Below are positions 10,600 to 31,422 of a stretch of DNA of 64,000 nucleotides, piece by piece; positions within the stretch are counted from its first letter, which is position 1; every line of letters starts with the position of its first letter. Source of the DNA: Eunapius fragilis (lineage: Eukaryota; Porifera; Demospongiae; Spongillida; Spongillidae); NCBI GenBank assembly GCA_963681505.1, contig OY811973.1, forward strand, positions 11,671,983-11,735,982, written 5' to 3'. The translations under genes were made by a program, and so were the position numbers. The notes under the pieces were generated by a model. It was not told the DNA's origin. It made no database searches and saw only the letters and a program-made list of their open reading frames with translations.

Positions 10600-11405
10600 G
10601 GTAGCTTCACTATGCTTCGTTATGGCTTACTATGCATTCAGAACGACTGCCGAATGCGTGGGCAATAGACCCGACTAGTTTTTAAGTTTTAAAACACGCA
10701 GCGTATTTATAAAGTGCTGTTCAAATCGAACATAGTTTTCTGGCCACGATTTTCGACTCCAAAACGCTGCGTCCCCTCCACGGTAAGTACTCTCCCCTCT
10801 AGATAATTCATCCTTCTATCTTTCTACGAAGTTTCATAAAGATTTGACGAAGCGCAGCTAGGGTACCTTCTACGATACGCCAGTTACTGAACATCTTTGG
10901 ACCAATACATCAAATGGTACTATACACCAGGATCTACAGAAACATCATTTTTTATAACTTAGATCATAACTTTTGGGTTTGGATCACTAAAAATGTCGGA
11001 ATTCCTATCTGACACTGAATTTTCAGGGTCAAAACATTAAGGTATCTTCAGGTTAAGGTTTTTGGCTTATAACTCAACAAATAGTTCGACTTAAGAGCTC
11101 CTTTTTGTTGCACAGATAGCTCATTATAGTAGCTTTATATATGGAATGTTTGAACTCTTAACTCTAATTCGTTGTGAAGTTGGGATTGTTTTTATAAGGT
11201 TTTTGATATGAGTGCTGCTTAGCATCATTACGGCCGAATTAATTCGACTTAAGAGATGAAATCATGTCATACTATTCAGAGGTCCCTAAAGTAACCATAT
11301 AATTTTTAATAATATACTGGACATTTGCTAATTATACTAAACATTGCTATAAAGGCAGAAAAGCTTAAAATTTAAGGAATTGTCTTCAGTAAATTATTTG
11401 ATTAC
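10600..11405. other. No gene seen
   Basis: AT-rich sequence in the broken duplicate. No motif-bearing frame was recognised on either strand. Confidence 0.35.
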
Positions 11406-11441
11406 GTGACGTCACTGAGGGTGTGCGTACTACAGATAGCC

Positions 11442-11681
11442 ATGTACGGCGGTTTATCCGCGTCAAACGCCACGGGTTCTTTTCAGAAATCAGAACCAAT
11501 GCAGCTTGGCATCCCAAATGGACCATTCTTAAACAAGAGCCACGAGCCTAATCCGAAAGGCGTGTCTATTAGCGGAAGATCTCAGAGAGGAGGCAAAAGC
11601 ATGGTGCTTGCAGAACTCGTTAAACGAATCAAAATTTCAGCTGACTCTAATGACATAGATTGCAGCAATATAATAATATAA
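11442..11681 (+). CDS. Unidentified open frame, possible exon
   Basis: About 80 codons from ATG 11442 to TAA 11679-11681, with balanced composition and no low-complexity sequence (GGLSASNATGSFQKSEPM; GGKSMVLAELVKRIKIS). An AG precedes it in ACTACAG, so it could be an exon. I do not recognise the family. The GGKS is not a proper Walker A motif. It lies between fragments of the broken UBL-armadillo duplicate but has no counterpart in the intact gene. Confidence 0.2.
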   Translation: MYGGLSASNATGSFQKSEPMQLGIPNGPFLNKSHEPNPKGVSISGRSQRGGKSMVLAELVKRIKISADSNDIDCSNIII

Positions 11682-11689
11682 CATAATTA

Positions 11690-12510
11690 TATACATGCAT
11701 ATATAATCAACAGTGTTGATGTCAACCGAACAGCCATAGCTGCACTGGTACTGCAACGAGTACAATAGTCAGCCAGGTGAGGGCCTTTATACATAGTATA
11801 CCACCATTAAAATACGTTCTACTATGGTTTTCAAGTGTAGCTGTGAATGTTAGATCTTATAGATCTAGAGTTATAGTTGCACGCTTCAGTATAGCCTCAT
11901 AAGATGACATCTTGCAAATAATATATCAGTACTATGACAATTCCACAGGAGCAGCAAACCTTCATTTCCAGAATTTAACTTCTCTGCAAGGTGCATGTAA
12001 ATTTCACCAACGTACTATACGATGGGCAGATAACTCGGTATAAAGCATGTTACCAAAAATATTGAATGATGGATGAATCTGAAGAATAACGAATTGATGG
12101 TCATTGACATGCTCGTGGACTATTTAATTGGTGATTTAGTGTTTGTGGCCAATGAAAATAATATTCTTCAGTGGTGGATGATATTGTGCTCGCATGCTAG
12201 TCAGTTTTTTGAAAATATACATGTGATGAATTTTAGTCAAAAACCATCTAAAAGTCTTAACAAAGACAGAACCACTTATATGCAATGTTTGGAATTAATA
12301 TCTTAAGGAATGGCAAGGTTATGCGTCACAGTTTTTAATTTATTGCGATTACGCATTGAGCGCTGTCCTAAAAAATTTGTCACTTTAGCGCTACATATCT
12401 CCAATGCTAAAACTGATACGGTGACGCATGAAATACTGAAAAACACAGTTTTTTTTTTGCTCTTTCTAACGACAATAATATTATAATCTCTTTTGAGCAT
12501 TTTTAAAAAA
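11690..12510. other. No gene seen
   Basis: AT-rich, with an open frame at 12073-12306 whose composition (asparagine- and isoleucine-rich) and lack of motifs make coding unlikely. Confidence 0.3.
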
Positions 12511-12514
12511 ATTC

Positions 12515-12755
12515 CGCAGTGCCTACCTTCGACTTTAGCAGGAAGATTTCGGATACTCTTCGTGTCAAAGGCATCGATCGATGCGTACAGCAGTTAGTAA
12601 GTGGCGATGATAAAATGACAAATGCGAAGTTCTTCCTCAAAAACGGTGGTCTGGATCTGATCGAGGAGATTCACACTATTCTGCTTTGGGACAAAGTATG
12701 TCATATCGATCTCATGTTCCCGAAAATCAAATCAAGTACTAGTCATATAGTTTGA
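12515..12755 (+). pseudogene. Broken duplicate of the UBL-armadillo gene, middle part
   Basis: Equivalent to about 32960-33180 of the intact gene: TCGGATAC-CTTCGTGTCAAAG, QQLVSGDDKM and AKFFLKNGGL are preserved at high identity. A 9-bp in-frame deletion removes residues around GQPWHEV. Similarity stops after LMF, and the rest of exon 1 is missing or unrecognisable. No start codon of its own can be defended. Confidence 0.8.
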
Positions 12756-12759
12756 TACG

Positions 12760-13560
12760 CGATGATAAAAGAATCGGGAGTCATTTACGCCCATATACAA
12801 CAAATAAATTTTCAAGTACTTGTAACCTGCCTCATGCAGCTATGCAGTGATGCAGCGCATGAGCGACATGGTACAGAGTAGAGCAACGCATGTGCTCTGT
12901 GTGACTTTGGAATATGCTTGTTAATGACATTTAAACGTCATTTAAGCATTCACTCATAGGCATTTGGCATGAAGATACATGATTTTATGGCTCTATACTT
13001 TTGTGGTTATACTTAAGTGGTGGAGGCATCTGTAATTGCTGATAATATGAATGCATGTATTCAACTCCTTTACCTCTGTGGCTATGATAGCATACTAAGG
13101 AGTGTAAAGGTGACCTTGCAAAGGCTATTCTAAAGAATAGTATGTTGTTGCAAGGCTCATCCATGGTTTGCCTGTACTAGCAGCTGTTTAAAGTTAGTGA
13201 AGTGAGTGCAGTTTCACTGCTTAATGAAAAGTAGCAGTTGATATTCATGCTATTAGTAGCAGATAGTGATATTCTAACCATTGCATTGTATCATACTGAG
13301 AGCATCTTATCATGTGAGCACAAATATGAATTTCTGTTTCAGAACCCGTTGGGATGATCCATGTGTGAGGAAATTATGGTGGTGGAGAACTTATCAGTGA
13401 AACAAGGATGTGAAGAGGCTGGGCAGTGTTGTATATTATTCTGAGACTATTAGTGCATACAATTTAACAACAATGTATGTGGTATAGGGTCTGGGAACGA
13501 GATTTCTTCAGAACTTCAATGGTATTGTACGCCCTTAGCGTTACTATCATATGAACAAAA
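12760..13560. other. No gene seen
   Basis: Lies where the intact gene has the rest of exon 1 and part of intron 1. I see no remaining exon similarity. Confidence 0.3.
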
Positions 13561-13569
13561 ATCCATCAA

Positions 13570-13801
13570 ACAAGTAACTAAAAACATTCTCTTCAAATCC
13601 TATACATGTCTAATAATAAAGTAAAATGTAATAGTCCTATATTTAGCATATTTGTAGGATATTGTGTTGTTCATGTGCTAAATATAGGAACTACATTTTG
13701 CTTTATTATTAGACACTTGTTTCCTTGCTTTTTACACCACTACTGCCTTCAAATCCTATATACCCCCAACTTTCTCATAGAGAATGTTTTTAGTTACTTG
13801 T
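13570..13801. mobile_element. Hairpin MITE, rearranged copy
   Basis: Ends with ACAAGTAACTAAAAACATTC and its inverse, sharing the termini, the CCTTGCTTTTTACACCAC block and the GTGCTAAATATAGGA centre with the perfect hairpin at 30675-30960. The left arm has an internal deletion/rearrangement, so only part of the palindrome survives. Confidence 0.75.
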
Positions 13802-13836
13802 ATATAATAAATCCAGGAACTCATTTTTCACCGAGG

Positions 13837-13980
13837 GGAGTCATATAATCCCTAGGGATAAATGCCTGGATAGATGACTAGGGGTTCATATATATGCCTA
13901 GGTATAAATGACTGTGGGAGGCCATATATGCCTATAAGTATAAATGAACGGGAGTCAAATATGCCTAGGCATATATTACT
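13837..13980. repeat. Degenerate tandem repeat, about 40 bp
   Basis: Three to four imperfect copies of a unit containing GGGAGTCATATA-TGCCTAGGTATAAATGA follow one another. Confidence 0.55.
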
Positions 13981-14492
13981 GAGTCACTACCACCTATAAC
14001 ATGCACCGTTGTTAATATTATTGAAGCAGGAAGGGTCTCAACGTACTTGCAAATACATCCCAGAGCCGTGATAATGACTTCATTCAGTCAAAATCTGTAA
14101 TTGGTCTTGATTAGTGGGGGGACAGGTTTGGATTGTGAGAACAAGTTATGTACTCGGATGATATATAGGTACCCGAAGGAATGAGCCAAAGATGTTATTC
14201 ACGCAAGTATATTACTACTTATGTAACTCTTCGACTTGTGGAAGAGTCACTACTATGATTATTTTTAATATAGTGAGCTGTTTCAGCTAGGAATACATTT
14301 TGTGTGAAGCAGAAATGGTAACACTTCACGGATGACATGGACCTACTGAATATCATTCGAATCGTATGATTTTGGCAGCCTGCTTGTGAAAAATTAGATG
14401 CATCTTGAATCATTTTGTTTTACTCCTTATCACTGTTATTCCATGTTCCTGATTATGAGGGAAGGGGTCACAGTGAAAAATTGCGGGGATGC

Positions 14493-14586
14493 ATTTAAAT
14501 ATCATCGTGTGATTGAACAGAAAATCACGCAGAAATCACACGTTTTTGTGTGATTTTCTGTCCAATCACGCAATTATTTCTAAATG
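14493..14586. repeat. Stem-loop of about 94 bp
   Basis: GTGTGATTGAACAGAAAATC pairs with the inverse around GATTTTCTGTCCAATCACG, and the ATTTAAAT/ATTTCTAAAT ends extend the stem. Possibly a small MITE; no target duplication is clear. Confidence 0.6.
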
Positions 14587-14607
14587 ATTCGACTCTTTGT
14601 TCCTCTG

Positions 14608-15070
14608 TGAGTGCAGTTTGTATTGGTCATTATCTTTGATTACTTTTGTGTTCCCCGGATTATAGCATAACAGATGATGATGAAAAGAGTCGGGTTCAGG
14701 TAGCATCTAACGACAAAGTACTAATGAAACAGATCGTTGGATGTCTGAAAACGTCGTTCTTCTACCACTCTCAACGCAACTTACTTCTCTGCTGCTTAGA
14801 GAACCTATCCTACAACCCAGGCATGCACCAGTACCTTTCTACCGAAGAAATTGTTCGCCCCATGATTAATGCTTCGGACATGATATGTCTTCAGCTAGTA
14901 CATATTAGTATGATATTACCAAGGCATGGCGAGCGGCATTTACGAATGACATTGGTCAGTAATGACCTTGTGAAGTGAGTCATGAATAGATCTGCATATA
15001 GCTAAGTATTCCAATAATTGTATAGGGACAGACTATATAGACACGACCTTATTCAGCTCAAGATACTTAG
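14608..15070 (+). pseudogene. Broken duplicate of the UBL-armadillo gene, exon 2 and 3' end
   Basis: Starts with intron sequence shared with the intact gene (GTGCAGTTTGTATTGGTC, then TTCCCCGGATTATAG), so this is a genomic and not a processed copy. Exon 2 (about 14667 on) keeps ASNDKV and CLENL and the donor in GTGAAGTGAGTCATGAAT. Then exon 3 is absent: intron-like sequence runs directly into GACAGACTATA and 3' sequence equivalent to 34720 onward, a deletion of about 530 bp. Confidence 0.8.
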
Positions 15071-15446
15071 TCTGTATATATGTGTGCACTTATAAAGAAT
15101 TTGTGTATCTTTGTACATGCTGTCACTGTCTGCTTATTTGGCAATGCATGTCAGTACTGTTGCAATTGGTTGCCCGTACATGTGCTCTGCGCCATCTCTG
15201 CGTATCTTGCCAGTACTATCATCCTGGTAGCTATAGTGATCTAATTCGCGCGTTGTTTATTGCCTTGGTTGGAAAGGATATTCATTGTAAAATCACCAAG
15301 GGAATTGCACCCGCCACAGCAGCCAATTGGTGAGCAGTGATGTTCCTCAACAATACTTTGGACAGAAAACATGTTTTATTTGTCCCAAAGGATAACACCC
15401 TTTGTATGTTCTCTATGGAATAAGCCAGTAGGGTACAAGCAGCAGG

Positions 15447-15712
15447 CAAGTAAAGAAAAACATTCTCTATTGAGAACATTAGTTTGATATAGGAATTGAA
15501 GACAAAAGAAGTGTAAAAAGGAACGGAACGAGGTTTTTGGGAAAGGAAATTGAGACAAAGATCCTATATTTTTGGCTCTGTTACATTTACATGTGCTAAA
15601 TGTATAGGATTTCCTTTCCTAAGAACCTTCAAGTGTTTTTCCTTTTTGCACCACTTTTGCCTTGAATTCCTATACCCCACTAATCTTCTCATTAAAGAAT
15701 GCATGTTTATGT
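15447..15712. mobile_element. Hairpin MITE, diverged copy
   Basis: CAAGTAAAGAAAAACATTCTC, a GTGTAAAAAGGAA block, the central GTGCTAAATGTATAGGA and inverse blocks (TTTTTGCACCAC, CTTCTCATTAAAGAATG) follow the plan of the element at 30675-30960, with many substitutions. Confidence 0.65.
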
Positions 15713-15719
15713 TTCATTT

Positions 15720-16555
15720 ATAAATATGATGGATGCGTTGAAATTTACATGTACATATGCATGTCACCAATTCATCATCAGGTAATTGTTGAAGAGCTTT
15801 TGCAATCAGAGCACTGATAACACGAAGGGTCCTCTCCGTGGGATTGTGCCTGTTCTATTTTTAACCTGGGTAATATGGCATTATTTTTTATAGTCTCCAT
15901 GCATGCATGCACAATCCATTTGTTGCTAACGTTTCTCCTTCCAATAATCTTACTCTTAAATTTCGCACTCCATGCAACTTAATTGTCACACGCTTACCTT
16001 CAACGTTGCCGTGAGTATGTGCTATATTCTTTGTCAAATTATGTTCCACTTCAGAAAGTATGCACATCGATCATTTCACCGCATCCGTTAGGCGTCTGGC
16101 CTGCATGTGGATCGATATTTGTACATGTTCTTTATATTAACGCTCTAACACATTCGATATTTATAACTGATCGTTATGCAGCTGTTGTAGACATGTATAG
16201 TAGCAACAGTTGGTCGCCAGAATTGCATGGTTGATTATATTGCAACATAAAGATGCGATTGACCGGTCACTAATATAAAATCAATCGCCTAGTTTTTGCT
16301 CGGTTATAAAGCTTTAGTGCTCTCGAAGGCCTATACTACTATATATTTTTTTAACTAACACTGCATGCGCCGGGAGTTTATAAATACCCTTCACCAGTGG
16401 CAAATATAAGAAACTTAAATGTGCAATATGATATAGACACATCGGTTGCAATAGTTATGGTCTTATAATTAACGTGAATTAGCGTGTGCATCATCACATG
16501 ATGCACTTTTCTTATCTTCAGGAGTACATACTAGTGGAAGGGCAAATCTACCAAT
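15720..16555. other. No gene seen
   Basis: Intergenic DNA downstream of the minus-strand gene at 16560. Small open frames only. Confidence 0.35.
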
Positions 16556-16559
16556 GGCA

Positions 16560-18251
16560 TCAATGGATGTGTTCTACACAATGAGTTGGCTCATTGCCAT
16601 GAAGTTCTTCATACATAAATTTTGTGTGCTTTTGAAAATTTCCATGGCCTACAAAAATGACACACTTTGCACGAGAAACAACTGTTGCTTGTAACATTGC
16701 AATGAAGTCATGGTCTTCTGTCCCAGATATTAGCTCAAAGGAATTTTCCCACTGTGTAACTGACATGGTGTCATTAAATAGTTGTTCAAAGAAACCAGTA
16801 AATGCTGTCCAAAGTATTGAAGAAGACGCACCTAAAGTAGAGCTGCCAAACCTGCCTACATCAGCAGTCAGGAATGTGATGTTGGTACCTGCCCGTTTTT
16901 GGACATCATCCAGCTTTCCTAGCACTCTAGTCAGGACATCATTTAGGTAAGTCATATTGTGACCACGGACTGCCCACTCCAATCTCAGCATCAGTGCCAC
17001 ATACTCATCGTTCCTCAGGAAACGTTCTATGTACTGTCCAGCGGCTACCTTGATTTTGGCACTTGGTGACCAAGCGTGACGCATAGGCACATAATGCCAC
17101 TCACAGTGCGAGTCATTCATTATGATCCTGAACTTGTTCCTTGCAGAGATGCCTCTCCACTCCTTGAATATGACAGACACACTCCCGGGGCTGAAACCAC
17201 CGAAGATGCGCGAGTTAAACTCTTCCAGAGTGAGTATGTCTCCATAAGACAAATTTATGCAGACCTTTCTTACAACAGTGAAAACTGTAAAAAAATTATC
17301 TGCGATCTGAAAATATTCATCAGAACAGCCCGATTCCAGACGGCTATTCCTGTCAATTCCCCTGCTGTCACTAGTGTTTAGCCACCAGTATATTACTTTG
17401 ACAATGATAAGGTCACGTGGTGCATTGGCCCTATACTGCCTCCAGTTGACAAGTGTTGCATAGTTCTCACGTGAGCTCACAGCGTTCCACCTATCCACGT
17501 CCAACAGGTCGCTTAAGGTGACGACCCTGCTTGGATAGGGCACTGTCCTAGGCCAACCATTGCTGTAGTAGGGTTGCACCACAAGCATGGGAGGAGTTTG
17601 GCTACCTGCCCAGCATTGCAGTGACATAATGTTGCACGCGCTTGAAGCCAACTGCTCCCAGTATACAACAGAAAACACGTACCCTCTGGATGCTTGTGCC
17701 AGACTATGGTTGTGAACCATCGGAATTACCCTGTTGCTTATTTTGGTATGAGTGTCCAGGGAAGGTGCTGCAGAAGCGGCGGTTATTATTACAGGTTTAG
17801 TGGCATCTACTAATTTTGTAGTTACATTTGTTGGAGGCAACTTTGAATCCACTTGGGCAGCAGATACGTTTAACACAGAATTTGCTGAATGTCCATTTTT
17901 AGTATATGCATTCCTCCCAGCTGCTATTGAATCAGGTAATTTCTCAGATACAGACATCTCAGGCATCTTATAAACATCTTGTTGTGAAGATACAATCACC
18001 TCGGTTATTTCTGGATGTACTTGCTTACTAGATCCTTCTGATCCAGGTAAGTGTGCCAAAATGTGTTTATCTTTATACGCGTCATTATTGTGTAAGGAGA
18101 AAGACTGGGCAAAAAAGCGGGCATACAATGGGGTTACATGGACACCATCAGAGAGAGAGTACAGTTGAGTGTGGAAACATACGAGGACAACAAGTACAGT
18201 CGCTCCAAGGACAAGTATGGTCATGCGAAGTGCCTTCTGCCCAACTAGCAT
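16560..18251 (-). CDS. Type II membrane protein, probable glycosyltransferase
   Basis: 563 residues in one exon. A short basic N-terminus is followed by a membrane anchor (TILVLGATVLVVLVCF, about residues 11-26), a stalk of about 170 residues, then a lumenal domain with YVFSVVYWEQLASSACN, APRDLIIVKVIYWW, YVALMLRLEW and TFLTADVGRFGSS, ending in AKCVIFVGHGNFQ. The layout resembles Golgi enzymes and animal proteins distantly related to O-fucosyltransferases; that is tentative. I chose the second ATG (18249-18251): the nine codons before it read as a pyrimidine tract ending CCCCCAG, a likely splice acceptor in the 5' UTR. A 572-residue start at 18278 is the alternative. Confidence 0.8.
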   Translation of the reverse strand: MLVGQKALRMTILVLGATVLVVLVCFHTQLYSLSDGVHVTPLYARFFAQSFSLHNNDAYKDKHILAHLPGSEGSSKQVHPEITEVIVSSQQDVYKMPEMSVSEKLPDSIAAGRNAYTKNGHSANSVLNVSAAQVDSKLPPTNVTTKLVDATKPVIITAASAAPSLDTHTKISNRVIPMVHNHSLAQASRGYVFSVVYWEQLASSACNIMSLQCWAGSQTPPMLVVQPYYSNGWPRTVPYPSRVVTLSDLLDVDRWNAVSSRENYATLVNWRQYRANAPRDLIIVKVIYWWLNTSDSRGIDRNSRLESGCSDEYFQIADNFFTVFTVVRKVCINLSYGDILTLEEFNSRIFGGFSPGSVSVIFKEWRGISARNKFRIIMNDSHCEWHYVPMRHAWSPSAKIKVAAGQYIERFLRNDEYVALMLRLEWAVRGHNMTYLNDVLTRVLGKLDDVQKRAGTNITFLTADVGRFGSSTLGASSSILWTAFTGFFEQLFNDTMSVTQWENSFELISGTEDHDFIAMLQATVVSRAKCVIFVGHGNFQKHTKFMYEELHGNEPTHCVEHIH

Positions 18252-18379
18252 TCTGGGGGTGAGGGGACAAAATGACAATAATCACACACCCAGGGTAATG
18301 CTGGCTATTGCATGCCTTCTATGCTCCACAACAATACATTACCAAATGTAATAGGCATGGATAGATCTACATGTACATG

Positions 18380-19729
18380 TGATATTTTGTGCACGCATTT
18401 AAGCGAAGCCAATATTGTAACATTGTGAGTTAACATTGAATGTACCAAATTTTCACTCATAAAGTTCTGAAGGTACACAAACACTGTCTAAAATTTGGCC
18501 TGTGCATACACAGTGAACGGCATAGTAAGAAAGCCCCTTATGAACCACACTAGACGTACTAGTAGTACGTGGAAGTAAGAAATCAGGCGCCTAAATAGAA
18601 ATAGTGCACGACGGTAGGCTTAATTCAAGGTAGAAGTACTGCTGGACACGCATCCGGATCTTTCTATCAGCATTAATGAGCGGCAGAGATGATAAAACTT
18701 CCGGGTCCCCAAATATAATCCATGACTCCACGGACGTCTGATCTAGGTCTATAAAACTACAGATGCACTTCTTCCAGTTGAACGCTAGGCTGGCTTCTAG
18801 TTCTAGGTTTGGCTCACTCGTATGATAGGCATCGCTATACGACTTACCTCGGCCTTCAAGTCATTCTAAAAGGCGCGCCACACAATGTTTATTTATGCAA
18901 TGAATACGCTCACAGAGGTGCAAAACATTAATAAGTTTGACTCCAATCATTCATGCGCCATTGAATTATAAAATGCATGGCTGTGCATCGTTGGGGCCCT
19001 CCGTAGTTATGGTACTGCATTCCTTGACCCCGGCAACATACGAATCTCCTCGAGGATTGGTTGTAAGGCAACTAGGAAGCACCCGTGTGTGTTAGTGCCA
19101 GTTTTTTTTTTTCGATTTCGTTCTTTTTTTAACAAATCGTCCAGCCTTTTTAGATGTTGTTGTTGTTGTTGTTGTTGTTGTTGGTAACTTTTTGTATAAG
19201 TCTCGATCTCACGTCGTCCCTGCTTGTCTTGCGATACCATTCACGCAACCATTCATGTATATGATTTATTTATTTTTTGCACACAAGCACTGCCAATATT
19301 GCAACGTGGTGAGTTAAAATTGAATCAGTGAACCCCATCCTTGAACGCTAAGCTAGATATCGATGTGGGTCTATTGGGATATCGGACATCGTATTTTCAT
19401 GGTGTGAGTGAATATTACAAGTACAGCCTTAGTAATAGAAGATGTAGTCGATATGTTTAGGAATTTATAAATCAACAAGGGTGAAAATCTCGTAGAATGT
19501 TCTATATTATATTATGTAATTATCCAGTGAAGCCGTAGTGGAACTGCGGTACCTTAATGTGGGTATAAATGCATTGCTCGGGCTATCCTTGCAAAATCCA
19601 TGCAGCCGGCTTGTTATTCTGCGTGCAGCTATTACTATATATGTGTGCTTGGGTTCTACAATTGTATAGTGTGTCATTAATATGCAAGTTATGTAATGAA
19701 ATTATTGTAATAGTATGGAGGCCGGCTGC
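18380..19729. other. No gene seen
   Basis: Likely 5' region of the minus-strand gene, including its possible non-coding first exon. Contains a (TTG)n tract at about 19155-19182. No credible coding frame. Confidence 0.35.
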
Positions 19730-19735
19730 ATGATC

Positions 19736-20417
19736 CTATTGCCCATCTCCTGCTGGTGCGCTGGAATGTTTCATTCTGCCCAACCACCATATAGGGGAAT
19801 GCCAAGTTTCCCTGTACTTTGGGCCGTTCTTAAACATCCTGACAAATTCTCTATGCCGAACGGATATCTTTGTCCCCGTGAAGCGAATATGTAGTAAGAC
19901 CTTCCCAAATATGGTCACAGCCGGAAACTTATCAACGACGAGCTCGGGCTTTGCTTGTGGCTTTTTCAGTTTGCGGTACGTTGAGCGAATTGAACAGAAA
20001 CCTGCTGCTTTTTGGATAGGCTATTGAAATACTTTTTTTATAATCAATGCCATCGCCATGCATTCATCGAACTACCGGCGTTTGAGAGCAATTTGCACAT
20101 CATGGTCACACGTTTTCGTGATGCGGTTAGCCCCCTCATTGGAGCGTAAATTGGAATGATCTACCATGTAGAAGCCTGCCTTATACACACGACTACTGAT
20201 CACTTGGAGTATATCGTCTACGAGTTGCACATCCCTACTGCCTACAATCTTGATCTACACCCATGTCTGGACGGTTCAACACCTCAACAACGAAGTATTT
20301 AAAGGAATTAACGCGGATTGCTTTAGGTCTTCCATACATGATTAAAAAACAACGTCTTTCTGAGACAACACTTTCTCTATAATATGGTACATTCCGATTG
20401 GTTTGCCCATAAGCCAC
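19736..20417 (-). other. Two coding-like open segments, unidentified
   Basis: On the minus strand 20417-20235 and about 19990-19736 are open with ordinary protein composition. The second reads on upstream as KPQAKPELVVDKFPAVTIFG and includes HREFVRMFKNGPKYRETWH. They could be exons or remains of a transposase. I recognise neither and cannot link them by splice sites. Confidence 0.2.
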
Positions 20418-20517
20418 AAGTATTACGTAATGAATATGACTTCAATTAACGTCGGGCCGGATGCTTGCAACTTATAAATTTCAAAAGCATCTTTTGAACG
20501 CTAAGATCCCTATCATC

Positions 20518-29590
<9,073 letters not shown>

Positions 29591-29748
29591 TCATCACTTC
29601 TTCCCAATCAGCATTTTCATATTTCAATTTGGCGCCATTAATAGCCGTAAAAGGGTTTGATTCTGAAATCATGTATGTTCATTTGTGTGTCCATTTTTGT
29701 ATTCACATCTTGTACCGTTCGTAATTGTTCCTTGTATATATCGCAGTC

Positions 29749-29754
29749 AATAAA
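29749..29754 (+). terminator. Polyadenylation signal of gene C
   Basis: AATAAA in GTCAATAAAATG, 159 bases after the stop codon of gene C. Confidence 0.6.
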
Positions 29755-29889
29755 ATGATTGGTCATGAGGAGGTTGGTTTCAGGGAGAGTGCAATGTATT
29801 TGAGGAGGAGGGTTGGCATGATTAAAAAAAGGCATTGCATATATTAGCCTCCACACATCTGGCCAATGTCATTTCTGTAATAGGGGAGG

Positions 29890-30670
29890 GGTGGGGGGGG
29901 GGGGGGGGGGCGGCAGTAATACAATACAAGTGTCTGTTGTCCTAACCGAATCCCATTCTACTTTTACTGCTATAGCACCATGAGGCACAATCCATCTGAG
30001 GACTGAGCTGGGTATATGAAGTGATGTCCACACTAGCTAGGTGATCCATGAGGGAAAATGAGCTAGCTTAAACTAGTTTTTTGTTGATTGGTTGAAAAGT
30101 ACAGTTATAATGTGGAGCCTAGAGGATAATTAGATCATCATTGTCATTAGAGGAGATTTAGGTCATCATAGTTAGGTCATCATAGCTCATTAGAGGAGAG
30201 TTAGGTCATTATAGCTCATGGTTGTTGTATGAATGATCCTACAATCATCATTCTTATGGCATTGAAATGAACCAGACTGCAGAATCGGAAGTTTCATTAG
30301 AAACTTCCATATAGGATTTGACCACGACTATGAAGTCATTAAAAAAACGCGACCCGTCTGTAACAACACTCCCGACGATCGGATCGTGTAGCTTGTTTTA
30401 GCAATCGATCTAGAAGTCAAAAATGAGTAGTTTCGTTTTTGTTTCATGTCGCTGAACCGCGTGATTGTTGAGAACAAGAGTGTACCGCCCGTTCTCGTAC
30501 CCAGTCTCGGAACAAGGGGCGGGTCGTCTTCTTATTCTTCTTCTTCTTCTCCTTCTTCTTGGCAACGCATAACTCAGGACAGGAACATTTCTAAGCGATG
30601 AAAATTTCACCAATAGCTTCAGAATCGGCTGGAGGACTCGCTTTTATATAATATATGAAAAAAAAATAAA
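29890..30670. other. No gene seen
   Basis: Begins with a G-run at about 29892-29911; a short tandem GTTAGGTCATCATAGCTCAT repeat lies near 30150-30220 and a (TTC)n tract near 30530-30560. Confidence 0.4.
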
Positions 30671-30674
30671 GAAA

Positions 30675-30960
30675 ACAAGTAAATAAAAACATTCTCTACG
30701 AGAAAGTTGGTGGGATATAGGATTTGATTATGACATTGGTGGTGTAAAAAGCAAGGAAACAAGGTCTTATCAGAAGGGAAAATGTCATAGTCCTATATTT
30801 AGCACACAAACAACACATGCCCTAGAAATGTGCTAAATATAGGACTATGACATTTTCCCTTCTGATAAGACCTTGTTTCCTTGCTTTTTACACCACCAAT
30901 GTCATAATCAAATCCTATATCCCACCAACTTTCTCGTAGAGAATGTTTTTATTTACTTGT
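30675..30960. mobile_element. Perfect 131-bp hairpin MITE
   Basis: Left arm 30675-30805 and right arm 30830-30960 are exact reverse complements over all 131 bases, with a 24-base loop. Termini are ACAAGTAAATAAAAACATTC. No coding capacity. Relatives lie at 13570-13801 and 15447-15712. A target duplication is not evident. Confidence 0.9.
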
Positions 30961-31389
30961 AGCTATAAGCTTGCATGCATATAATAATTACTACATTGCC
31001 CTATATAGCTAGCGGCTTGTAAACGTGGCACGTTTATTACGGATTACTTTTAGCAATTTTATGTGCTCATTCAGTACATTACTAGTAGAGTTGCTACTTT
31101 ACACTATTGTGTGCCCAGGAGATAAAGATCATGTGCTTCTATTGCATGTCCAGGGGTGGATACAGGATTGTAGCTATGGGGGAGGGGGTTGGTTATGAAT
31201 ATTAATGATATGAATTTTTTTGGTGGGGGCAGAATGGGGTGGCTTAGTACACGTACTCGGTAGATACTAACCTCAAATAGCTAAAGATCGGGGATTGCTT
31301 AAATTTCTTTATGGGAATGGGAATGCTATCCATTTCAGTGGCATATCCAGTATTTCAGCGAGGGGGTGCTTAAGGATACGAAAAGCACG

Positions 31390-31422
<33 letters not shown>

